DNA of 13,122 nt from Candidatus Omnitrophota bacterium (GCA_016206635.1 JACQRF010000089.1:1-13122), one strand, 5' to 3'; counted from the stretch's first letter, positions 1 to 6,542 are shown. The notes: a model not told the origin generated them from the letters alone. Numbers and translations are program-made.

Positions 1-39
1 CCAGCGTTCGCTCTGAGCCAGGATCAAACTCTCCGTGAA
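1..39 (-). rRNA. rrs: 16S ribosomal RNA, 5' end only (partial)
   Basis: The minus strand reads AGAGTTTGATCCTGGCTCAG at 32-13, the near-universal start of bacterial 16S rRNA (the 27F primer site). It continues as GAGCGAACGCTGG to position 1. That site starts at about nucleotide 8 of mature 16S, so the mature 5' end is placed near position 39; the exact end is inferred. The rest of the gene lies outside the window. A promoter, boxA and leader hairpin lie directly upstream, so this looks like the first gene of an rRNA operon. Confidence 0.97.
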
Positions 40-65
40 AGAGATGCTCACAAGAGGAGTTTGAT
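23..65 (-). other. Pre-16S leader hairpin that sequesters the mature 16S 5' end
   Basis: ATCAAACTC at 23-31 and GAGTTTGAT at 57-65 are perfect inverted copies. With one bulged base (56) the stem extends to 11 bp (23-33 with 54-65), leaving a loop of 20 nt. In the minus-strand transcript the leader copy comes first and can pair with the start of 16S (AGAGUUUGAU). The mature 5' end would sit in the loop. Leader/16S pairing that delays folding of the 16S 5' domain is known from E. coli, but a role here is inference. Confidence 0.5.
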
Positions 66-117
66 GGTACTTCCGACTTCTGGATGTCACTCAGGGCTTT
101 GCTTGCTTGCGGTTCCC

Positions 118-133
118 AAGTTGTCAAAGAGCC
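118..133 (-). promoter_or_regulatory. boxA antitermination element of the rRNA leader
   Basis: The minus strand reads GGCTCTTTGACAACTT. Its first 12 bases match the E. coli rrn boxA core TGCTCTTTAACA at 10 of 12 positions. It lies about 80 nt upstream of the mature 16S end and downstream of the leader promoter, where boxA is expected. In known systems boxA RNA binds NusB/NusE (S10) to build the antitermination complex. The embedded TTGACA could be mistaken for a -35 box, but no -10 hexamer lies 16-18 bp downstream. Confidence 0.75.
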
Positions 134-163
134 ATGTGAAACAAGTGGGGTGCTGCCAAAGAC

Positions 164-189
164 AAAAAAGGCCGTCGAAGACGACGGCC
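164..189 (-). terminator. Intrinsic-terminator-like hairpin inside the rRNA leader
   Basis: In the minus-strand transcript, GGCCGTCG (189-182), loop TCTT, and CGACGGCC (177-170) form a perfect 8-bp GC-rich stem. It is followed at once by six U (169-164). That is a canonical Rho-independent terminator. It lies about 60-85 nt downstream of the expected start from the promoter at 256-284 and upstream of boxA. It may be a leader attenuator, a block to read-through from the exported-protein gene, or a boxB-like hairpin that happens to carry a U-run. Confidence 0.75.
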
Positions 190-219
190 ACCTTACGCCC
201 CCTTCGAGGTCCGTGCGCT

Positions 220-230
220 AAGTTGTCAAA
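220..230 (-). promoter_or_regulatory. Second, upstream boxA-like element
   Basis: TTTGACAACTT here is an exact 11-base copy of the 3' part of the boxA at 118-133, on the same strand. The preceding bases (GTGTG) do not match the boxA GCTC, so the element is incomplete. It lies between the promoter and the leader terminator, the place where an antitermination signal could act on that terminator. It could also be an unused -35 box, but no suitable -10 follows. Confidence 0.4.
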
Positions 231-255
231 CACACTCCTTCGCGCATGTGGGGGG

Positions 256-284
256 AGTATAGGCGGTCAGCCCGGCCCTGTCAA
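256..284 (-). promoter_or_regulatory. Strong sigma70 promoter of the rRNA operon
   Basis: On the minus strand, TTGACA (284-279) is followed by a 17-bp spacer and TATACT (261-256). That is a perfect -35, optimal spacing and a 5/6 -10. Transcription would begin near 248-250 after a C-rich discriminator (CCCCCC), a GC-rich composition typical of stringently controlled rRNA promoters. It begins only 33 bp downstream of the stop codon of the preceding exported-protein gene. No A/T-rich UP element is visible upstream. Confidence 0.85.
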
Positions 285-317
285 GCGCAATGTTCAGGAA
301 TGTTTGGGGCGGACAGA

Positions 318-3300
318 TCAGACGAAGACCGCGAACCGATCCCGGCCCTGGGCATCGGTGTACGCCAGGACAGAGACGATGGGGAACGTCTGGTCATTCC
401 ATGCCACGTTCGTAGCGATCGAGTAGAGGAGCCCCGGATTCAAGCGAGTAACTTCACCCGGATTTGCAAGAACCAGGTTGGGCATTCCCGCCATCGGTGA
501 AGCATCGCGTGGCCGGATGCCGACCATGGAACCAGCGGGCGGCGGATCCTCGGGAGAAATCCACTGAGGGTAGATCAGAACACCGTAAGGATAGAAATTC
601 AGCCGCACGCCATTCGGGGCTCGGACCGGACGCCATGGGCGAACTCCCGCGCGAATGGTCTCTTGCCATTCTGCTGTCGTATAGACGAAGATGATTCCAT
701 CGCTCGGCGCCGGCGCCTTCCATAACGATTCCGGCACCTCGGCCGATGGGAAATCCATCGCCCGCGCATTGGCTGACCGAGCCATGGTAATTGCGGGGTC
801 GTCCGGGTTGAACCGCGCGTTTTCTCGTCGCAGCGTCTCGATGACCTCATCCACCGACCCGAACTCCCGCACCGGCTCCTCCAGCCCGGCGGCAGGGGCA
901 GAGGACTCCTCCATGCCGGTTGACAACAGCGCCAGGGCCACCCGCAGTGTGCGATTCGGATCTCCCTGCGACGCCACACGCAATGCCCTGACGGCCTTCG
1001 CAGGCTCAGAACCCTCCGAAGCCAGTGCCAGCACCGCATCGGCGTGCGCATCAATCCATATTGGGCCGGAGTGAGCCGCCAGAAGAGTCAGTATTTGTTC
1101 CGAGAACCACGTGTTGTAGGCATTGCCAGCGGCCACTTCGACAGCGGCCATCCGGGACGCTTGATTGCCCGCAACATCCCGCAGGAACCGCGCGGTGATC
1201 GTCGTCGCGGCAGCCGCATCTGCCGCTTTCAGTTCCTCCTTGAGAAGCTTCACCGCGGCCTCACGCACCACCCGTTGTTCTGTTGGCCGCAGCTGAGTTC
1301 TCCCTGTTTCAGCCGCGAGCGCATGAGCGAAGCCCACGAGGAGCTGGATTGTATAGGTGGCCAAGATATCGTTCCGAGCAATCGAGCCGGGCTCTTCCAG
1401 CAAACGCATATATCCCAGCCCGAAATCAGGAAGCTGAGTGATCGACACCCCTGGCAATTGGCCGCTCGGTGGACGGTCATCGGTCGTAACGTAGTGCTTC
1501 TCCTGAGCCGTCGCAGGATCCTGCATCACACGCTGAAGCCAGCCTGCTCGACCAGGGACGAGATCCCTGTCAAATTCGCGACTCCGCGGGGCCTGCACAT
1601 AGACCGGGCTTCTGCCGGCCAATGTCACCTGATAACGCATGAACCCGCGAGGAGCGTCGGGGAGTTCTTGCCATGTTCCTGCCAGCGCTCCGAACGCTTT
1701 GGGCGCGTTCTCCTCCAGCCCGGCGGCGGGGGGAGGGCTGGCGGAAGGGGGCGACCCCGCGGGACCTGGCCTCGTGACGGTTTCTTCGAGTCCTGACGCT
1801 AGCGCTGCCTGGACGGTTTCCAACGCCGATCCCATTTCAACAGTGGCAAAGTCCTCGGCAGTCCGCTTGAGAACCGACCGCATGTCTGACAACGCTCTAG
1901 GTGCCAACGCTAACATCGTCGTGCGGTCCATCAAAATCCACATTGGATAATCGTGTTGATCGAGCATTGCCCGCACCCGTTCGGCCACGATTCGATTCGT
2001 GGCATCGAGGGCTGCTCGATTGATTGTGGCTAATCGAGCCGATAGCGCGGTTACCGGTTCGCGAGGATACTTGAGCAGGATTAGCAGAATCTCCGAAGTC
2101 TGCATGCCGGATTGTTGTGCCATCGTTTGGAGTGTCGCCTGGACCTTGTCTCGTGGCGGCAGACGACGCCCCAATAGGGCCAGGCCTTCCTCAACGGCTA
2201 GGAAAGAGGCTACGAACTGCGTAAACGTGACGTCGGCGTTGGACCACTGTGGATCGTCACGAAGTGTGGCGTACCCATCGGGCAAATTGGGGAGCAACAC
2301 TTGTTCGGAGTTGGGAGTCAGTATGTCGTTGAAGGACCCGACATGCGCTTGCCAAAGGAACTGCTTCTGAGTTCCACGCGCTTCTCGAAACGCCCGAATG
2401 AATCGGCGCTTGGCTCGTTCGGGGCTGTTTTCCCGAACATCAACCATCAGAATCCGAATCGGCTGACGGCCAGCTTTGGTCGCTCGGTACTGCACGATTC
2501 CACCAATCTCGCCAGATACCTGACCTCGCGTCCATGTCCAGTCACGCAGCGCTTCGAAGGTCTGAAACTCCTCCGCCCCGGCGGCGGGGGTGGGGCCTGA
2601 GCCCGGTGAAGCCAGCATTTTCTCTGCCAGTACCTCGACGCCAGTAATGTTGAGCCGGTATCTGTAGCCATTGAGATCGCGACGATGGCGAAGGGTATAT
2701 GCCACGTCGTGGGAACGCGTGGTCGCGTCAGCGGCGGCCAACAAATAATAGTCGCCTGCTTGGTTGGTGTTCACGACTTCCATGACTGTCGCGAACGCCA
2801 CCAGAGTACGGCTGAGGGAGATAGGATTGCCAGCAGCTATCGGTGTAGTTGGGGTGATGATTGCCCGCTTATTGTCTCCGGTATAGTATGTTTCTCCGTC
2901 CAGCCGTTCTCGTGGCCAGAGCCGCAGGAAGGCGCCCTCCTGCCAATCGTACTCCTTCATGATCACCAACGGCTCACCTGCTCTCAGAATCGAGGCGGTC
3001 TCCAAAACCATCGATCTGGATGTGTTGCCGGCTTCACCCTCAGACCAAACCACATCGCCATTTCTCAGAGCCAACTCCGTATGTGGCGTTATGGTTCCCT
3101 CTTGAGGACCACGATATTTTTTCCGCAGCTCATCCCGAGTAATTGTCTTCGGCATGAACAACAAGATGCTGCCCCGACGACCGTGCGCGTCGGTGTAGAC
3201 CTGCTCCCCCACCTCGAGAGACTCTACGATCTGGCCTTCAGTATCAGTCAGCACCTGAGTCAACATCATCTGCAGGCTCCCCTCTAACGCACGTAATGGC

Positions 3301-3818
3301 AACGTTTCGAGGGGGCTCTCGGAGGGAAGTAAACCCGAAGGGGTCCACCAACGCACGGCCTGGACATTAATGTCTCCGCCGGCGTCGCCCGAATACGCCG
3401 GCACTCCCGGAGGAATATAGCCGAGTATGCGGAAGGGAGCGTAATATTCTGGGTCGCTGTACTCCTCCGTCACGGCGGCGTTAAAAGCTGCCTGGTCGTC
3501 CCCAAAGGACTTTCGTACGCGGATTCGCTCGGAAAACGTCCGGTGAATGTCGGTTGCTATGTCAAAGAAACTTTGAGACCAACGTTCATAGAAACGAAAT
3601 GATCCCGAGGAACTAATTTTTGCGATCCCCCCTTGATGAAACTCCTCCGCCCCGGCGGCGGGGGCGGTAGAGACGGCAGGGGAATCTGCCAATGCCTTGA
3701 GCATCGATTTTTTGGCGGCGTTCTCTTCGAGGCCGGCGCCGCGCAAGGCGTAGGCGGGACTTGGAGGCAGGGCGAGGGTAACAAGTAATACGGCGGCAAA
3801 GAGGCGCATGGGTACCAT
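318..3818 (-). CDS. Exported multidomain protein with xGLEE linker motifs, function unknown
   Basis: This encodes about 1166 aa from the ATG at 3818; an in-frame ATG at 3809 is equally likely. The frame runs open to a TTG at 3860, which lies within the -35 box of the proposed promoter. A signal peptide is clear: MRLF, a hydrophobic stretch, then PSPAYA with predicted cleavage after residue 24. Seven xG(L/A/M)EE motifs occur: AGLEE 28-32, PAAGAEE 53-59, PAAGAEE 411-417, SGLEE 675-679, PAAGLEE 697-703, TGMEE 967-971 and PAAGLEE 975-981. They divide the protein into modules A (60-410), B (418-674), C (704-966) and D (982-1166). B and C look homologous. No catalytic motif, anchor or C-terminal membrane segment was recognised. 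The motif resembles the 'AGLEE' signatures I associate with Omnitrophota, where it may mark linkers or processing sites. GC content is visibly lower than in the aromatic operon. No Shine-Dalgarno is apparent. Function is unknown. Confidence 0.85.
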   Translation of the reverse strand: MVPMRLFAAVLLVTLALPPSPAYALRGAGLEENAAKKSMLKALADSPAVSTAPAAGAEEFHQGGIAKISSSGSFRFYERWSQSFFDIATDIHRTFSERIRVRKSFGDDQAAFNAAVTEEYSDPEYYAPFRILGYIPPGVPAYSGDAGGDINVQAVRWWTPSGLLPSESPLETLPLRALEGSLQMMLTQVLTDTEGQIVESLEVGEQVYTDAHGRRGSILLFMPKTITRDELRKKYRGPQEGTITPHTELALRNGDVVWSEGEAGNTSRSMVLETASILRAGEPLVIMKEYDWQEGAFLRLWPRERLDGETYYTGDNKRAIITPTTPIAAGNPISLSRTLVAFATVMEVVNTNQAGDYYLLAAADATTRSHDVAYTLRHRRDLNGYRYRLNITGVEVLAEKMLASPGSGPTPAAGAEEFQTFEALRDWTWTRGQVSGEIGGIVQYRATKAGRQPIRILMVDVRENSPERAKRRFIRAFREARGTQKQFLWQAHVGSFNDILTPNSEQVLLPNLPDGYATLRDDPQWSNADVTFTQFVASFLAVEEGLALLGRRLPPRDKVQATLQTMAQQSGMQTSEILLILLKYPREPVTALSARLATINRAALDATNRIVAERVRAMLDQHDYPMWILMDRTTMLALAPRALSDMRSVLKRTAEDFATVEMGSALETVQAALASGLEETVTRPGPAGSPPSASPPPAAGLEENAPKAFGALAGTWQELPDAPRGFMRYQVTLAGRSPVYVQAPRSREFDRDLVPGRAGWLQRVMQDPATAQEKHYVTTDDRPPSGQLPGVSITQLPDFGLGYMRLLEEPGSIARNDILATYTIQLLVGFAHALAAETGRTQLRPTEQRVVREAAVKLLKEELKAADAAAATTITARFLRDVAGNQASRMAAVEVAAGNAYNTWFSEQILTLLAAHSGPIWIDAHADAVLALASEGSEPAKAVRALRVASQGDPNRTLRVALALLSTGMEESSAPAAGLEEPVREFGSVDEVIETLRRENARFNPDDPAITMARSANARAMDFPSAEVPESLWKAPAPSDGIIFVYTTAEWQETIRAGVRPWRPVRAPNGVRLNFYPYGVLIYPQWISPEDPPPAGSMVGIRPRDASPMAGMPNLVLANPGEVTRLNPGLLYSIATNVAWNDQTFPIVSVLAYTDAQGRDRFAVFV
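876..898 (-). repeat. Linker repeat 4 (encodes PAAGLEE, C/D boundary)
   Basis: This 23-bp copy differs from the copy at 1710-1732 by one base and encodes PAAGLEE at residues 975-981. A degenerate companion, TGMEE, lies just upstream in the reading direction (near 906-920). Confidence 0.7.
1710..1732 (-). repeat. Linker repeat 3 (encodes PAAGLEE, B/C boundary)
   Basis: This 23-bp copy matches the one at 876-898 at 22 of 23 positions and encodes PAAGLEE at residues 697-703. A Pro/Ser/Ala-rich linker and the SGLEE motif (residues 675-679) precede it. Confidence 0.7.
2563..2590 (-). repeat. Linker repeat 2 (encodes PAAGAEEF, A/B boundary)
   Basis: This 28-bp segment is identical to 3637-3664. 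It encodes PAAGAEEF at residues 411-418, between modules A and B. Exact identity over 28 bp, including third codon positions, shows either recent copying or ongoing gene conversion. Confidence 0.8.
3637..3664 (-). repeat. Linker repeat 1 (encodes PAAGAEEF, before module A)
   Basis: This 28-bp segment is identical to 2563-2590. It encodes PAAGAEEF at residues 53-60, shortly after the signal peptide and the first AGLEE motif. Confidence 0.8.
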
Positions 3819-3830
3819 CGGGTTAAGATA

Positions 3831-3860
3831 AGTGTACCCCGCGGCAGGAATGGAAATCAA
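3831..3860 (-). promoter_or_regulatory. Candidate promoter of the exported-protein gene
   Basis: On the minus strand, TTGATT (3860-3855), an 18-bp spacer and TACACT (3836-3831) resemble a sigma70 promoter. Transcription would start near 3824, leaving a leader of only about 5 nt before the ATG at 3818 or about 14 nt before the ATG at 3809. No Shine-Dalgarno lies ahead of either ATG, so the mRNA could be nearly leaderless. The rest of the 3819-4022 gap between the divergent genes shows no clear plus-strand promoter; a weak TGGAAA-17-TAAATA pair starting at 3851 is the best seen. Confidence 0.5.
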
Positions 3861-4022
3861 GTGGAAGCGTGAATAAATAACTACGATTGGTACGTTTTAC
3901 AGTTTGGCTCGGACGAGGTCGAGGAGGGGTCCGTCTGAAATTCTTCCGGCGCGCAGACCGGCAACTCCCAGCCGCTACCAGAGAAAATGCGCAAGGGCGC
4001 AAGGTGTGGTAAGCTCGGCGTC

Positions 4023-5354
4023 ATGACGCTGCGGTTGCGCATCCTGGCGCTGGTCCTGCTGTTCGCCCTCTTCCTGATCGCCGGGTTTGCCGCCATCCAA
4101 ATCACCCAGCAGTTCGACACGCTCAATACCTATAATGCGTACCGGGTGCGCGTCGGCTCCCACGCGGCGAAAACGTCGCTGGCCGTGGTGCTGGCGATCC
4201 GGCAGGCGCTGCATCCCGCGGACGATCCCGCGCCGGCCCTCCAGGAGGAGCTCCGCCGACTCCAAGGCGTGGGGCTCTTCGACGAGGCCGCCATCCTCAC
4301 GCCGGAGGGGACGCCGGTCGCCGCCACCCCGGGGGCCAGCGCGCTGGTGGACGACGTGCGCGGGACCCAAGAAGCCCTCACCCTCTATCCGGCGCAATGG
4401 CACTACACGCGGGTGGCCTCAACGGCGGTGCACGCCTACGTGCCGATCGCGGCCCCGCACGAACCGCCGCAGTACGTCGCCCGGTTCACGTGCGCCCTGG
4501 CGAATGTGCGACAGGCGGTGGCGCGCGTGTATCGGCTCAGTGGATTGATGGTGCTCGGCGTGCTGGGGGCCAGCGTCCTGTTCGCGCGGTTCCTGACGCG
4601 CGCCATCCTGCAGCCGATCCAGGTGCTCAATGAGGCGACGCGCGACATCGCCGCGGGCAATCTCGCGTTGAAGGTCCATGTGGATACCGGCGACGAGCTG
4701 GAGGAGCTGGCGGGGGCCGTGAACGACATGACCGACGCGCTCGTGCGGCTGCGGGCGAAGGCGGAGGACGCCAATCCCCTCACGAAACTGCCGGGCAACC
4801 GGGCGATCCAGGAAGCGATCGAGCGGCGCATCGCCGGCAAGCAGCTGTTCGTGGCGGTGTACGCCGACCTGGATCATTTCAAGGCGTTCAACGATCACTA
4901 TGGGATCGGCGCGGGTGACGAGGCGATCAAGCTGACGGCGAAGGTCTTACAAGACGCGCTCAAGCGCGGCAACCCGAGCGACTTCCTGGGCCATGAGGGG
5001 GGCGATGACTTCGTGCTGCTGACGACGCCGGACAAGGTGGAGGCGGTGACCCGGGTGATCTGCGCGGAGTTCGATCAGCGGATTCGGGCGCTCTACACGC
5101 CGGAGGACGCGGCCCGCGGGAAGATCCTCGCGACGGACCGCGAAGGGAAGCCCCGGGAATTCCCGTTGATGACGCTCTCGCTGGCGGGCGTCACGAACGC
5201 GCACCGGCCGATCACGGCGTACGCGGAGGTCACGGGGATCTTCAGCGAGGTCAAGCTGCGGGCCAAGCGGATGAGCCAGGAATCCGCGGCGTCGTCCTTC
5301 GCCCTCGATCGGCGCCGCGCGGGCCCCGGCCGCACGCTCCCGCCAAGGGGCTGA
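4023..5354 (+). CDS. Membrane sensor diguanylate cyclase (HAMP-GGDDF)
   Basis: The predicted product is a 443-aa inner-membrane sensor. TM1 is at about residues 7-27 and a periplasmic sensor region at 28-171 matches no family I recognise. TM2 is at about 172-192, HAMP at about 190-243 and a GGDEF-family domain at about 252-415. The domain shows DLDHFKAFND (282-291), AGD (297-299) and GGDDF (326-330) in place of GGDEF, so it probably makes c-di-GMP from two GTP. The inhibitory I-site RxxD is not intact: residues 317-320 read NPSD. The last ~25 residues are Arg/Pro-rich. The start at 4023 was chosen because MTLRLRIL leads straight into TM1; an in-frame ATG at 3987 would add a basic 12-residue extension, and neither has a good Shine-Dalgarno. 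It converges on tyrS with 9 bp between stop codons and has no visible operon partner. Confidence 0.88.
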   Translation: MTLRLRILALVLLFALFLIAGFAAIQITQQFDTLNTYNAYRVRVGSHAAKTSLAVVLAIRQALHPADDPAPALQEELRRLQGVGLFDEAAILTPEGTPVAATPGASALVDDVRGTQEALTLYPAQWHYTRVASTAVHAYVPIAAPHEPPQYVARFTCALANVRQAVARVYRLSGLMVLGVLGASVLFARFLTRAILQPIQVLNEATRDIAAGNLALKVHVDTGDELEELAGAVNDMTDALVRLRAKAEDANPLTKLPGNRAIQEAIERRIAGKQLFVAVYADLDHFKAFNDHYGIGAGDEAIKLTAKVLQDALKRGNPSDFLGHEGGDDFVLLTTPDKVEAVTRVICAEFDQRIRALYTPEDAARGKILATDREGKPREFPLMTLSLAGVTNAHRPITAYAEVTGIFSEVKLRAKRMSQESAASSFALDRRRAGPGRTLPPRG

Positions 5355-5371
5355 CCCCGGGGGTCAGCCCC
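5347..5371. terminator. Perfect palindrome spanning both convergent stop codons
   Basis: The left arm 5347-5357 (GGGGCTGACCC) and right arm 5361-5371 (GGGTCAGCCCC) are perfect inverted copies around a 3-nt loop. The cyclase stop TGA (5352-5354) is in the left arm and the tyrS stop TGA (5366-5364) in the right arm. Transcripts from either side can form the same 11-bp GC hairpin. Neither side has a U-run, so it is better viewed as an mRNA 3'-end stabiliser or transcription pause than as a proven intrinsic terminator. Confidence 0.6.
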
Positions 5372-6542
5372 CCAGCCGCACCCGTCGGAACTTCATCCTC
5401 CCCACCTGAATCACCATGCCGGTTTCGAGGGTGATCGTGGCGGCGGGGTCCGTCACGCGCCGGCCCCCCACCTCGACCGCCCCTTGCTGGACCATCCGCT
5501 TGGCCTCTCCCCTCGACGGGCAGAGCCCGGCCGCCACCAGGAGCGACACGACATCGGTCGGGCCGGCCGACGGGGCGCGGTAGTCCGGCATCTGGTCGGG
5601 ATGCTGTTTTTGCTGGATGACGCTCGTGAAGTGCGCGGCGGCGGCCTCGGCGGCCGGCGCGCCGTGATACTGGGTCACGATCGTGGCGGCCAACCGCTTC
5701 TTGGCCGCCATCGGGTGCAGCCCCTTCACCTCGGTCAGGTCGTCGTCCGTCAGCAGCTCGTAATATTTCCACATGAGCTCGTCGCTGACCGACATCAATT
5801 GGCCGTACATCATCTCCGGCGCCTCATGGATGCCGACGGCGTTCCCCAGCGACTTGGACATTTTCTGGACGCCGTCGAGCCCCTCCAGCAACGGCACCGT
5901 GATCACCACCTGCGGCGGCTGGCCGCACCGCTCCTGCAACGCGCGGCCCATCAGCAGGTTGAACCGCTGATCGGCGCCGCCTAATTCCACGTCGGCCTTG
6001 AGCGCCACGGAGTCGTACGCCTGGAGGAGTGGGTACAGCACCTCCGTGACGGTCAGGGACTCGCCGGTCTTCAACCGCTGGGTGAAATCATCCCGCTCGA
6101 GCAGCCGCGGCACGGTCAGCTTGGTCCCCACCGCCAGGAAATCGGCCAGCCGCATCTGGCCCAACCACTCGCTGTTGCGCCGGATCTGGAGTGTGGGAAG
6201 ATCCAGCACGTGGCGGATCTGCGCGGCGTAGGTCTTGGCGTTTGCGAGGATGTCCTGCGGCGTCAGCGCGGGGCGCAACTCATGGCGACCGGACGGGTCG
6301 CCGATCATCCCGGTGAAATCGCCGATCAGGAACACCACCCGATGGCCGAGCGATTGGAAATGCCGCAGCTTGCGCAGCAGCACCGTGTGGCCGAGGTGGA
6401 GGTCCGGCGCCGTCGGGTCGAACCCGGCTTTCACGACCAGTGGTCGGCCGCTCTCGAGTTTCCGGACCAGCTCCGGCTCGCTCAGGATGTCGGCGGCCCC
6501 GCGCTTGATCAGCGCGAGCTGCTCGGCCACTGAGGTCGTCAT
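5364..6542 (-). CDS. tyrS: Tyrosine--tRNA ligase
   Basis: A 392-aa class I aminoacyl-tRNA synthetase that activates tyrosine with ATP and loads it on tRNA-Tyr in the cytoplasm. The signature 1 variant HLGH is at residues 49-52 and KMSKS at 227-231. The tyrosine-pocket segment GGADQRFN is at 188-195. A C-terminal S4-like RNA-binding domain spans about 330-390. The KAGFDPTAPDLHLGH context fits the bacterial type 2 TyrS subfamily. The ATG at 6542 was chosen because AGGGGAG (6553-6547) lies 4 nt upstream and the conserved N-terminus starts here; the open frame continues upstream into rpsA. It is the last gene of the operon, 25 bp after rpsA, so tyrosine synthesis (aroF, tyrA) and tyrosine charging would be co-transcribed. 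Confidence 0.97.
   Translation of the reverse strand: MTTSVAEQLALIKRGAADILSEPELVRKLESGRPLVVKAGFDPTAPDLHLGHTVLLRKLRHFQSLGHRVVFLIGDFTGMIGDPSGRHELRPALTPQDILANAKTYAAQIRHVLDLPTLQIRRNSEWLGQMRLADFLAVGTKLTVPRLLERDDFTQRLKTGESLTVTEVLYPLLQAYDSVALKADVELGGADQRFNLLMGRALQERCGQPPQVVITVPLLEGLDGVQKMSKSLGNAVGIHEAPEMMYGQLMSVSDELMWKYYELLTDDDLTEVKGLHPMAAKKRLAATIVTQYHGAPAAEAAAAHFTSVIQQKQHPDQMPDYRAPSAGPTDVVSLLVAAGLCPSRGEAKRMVQQGAVEVGGRRVTDPAATITLETGMVIQVGRMKFRRVRLGG

Noticed and set aside
54..67. Plus-strand GAGTTTGATGG as the start of a second, divergent 16S gene
   Set aside because: Only nine bases match and the following sequence is not 16S-like. It is better read as a leader segment complementary to the true 16S start.
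122..127. TTGACA on the minus strand as the -35 box of a second rRNA promoter
   Set aside because: No TATAAT-like hexamer lies 16-18 bp downstream (AAGCAA region). The sequence is better explained as part of boxA.
224..229. Another minus-strand TTGACA as a -35 box
   Set aside because: The -10 position reads CGAAGG; the nearest -10-like TAAGGT is 28 bp away.
876..3664. CRISPR array or mobile element explaining the repeated linker DNA
   Set aside because: The copies are about 840-1080 bp apart, lie in frame within one coding sequence, and encode the same peptide motif.
3860..3860. TTG at 3860 as the start of the exported protein
   Set aside because: It lies within the -35 box of the best promoter and would put 14-17 extra residues ahead of a normal signal peptide.
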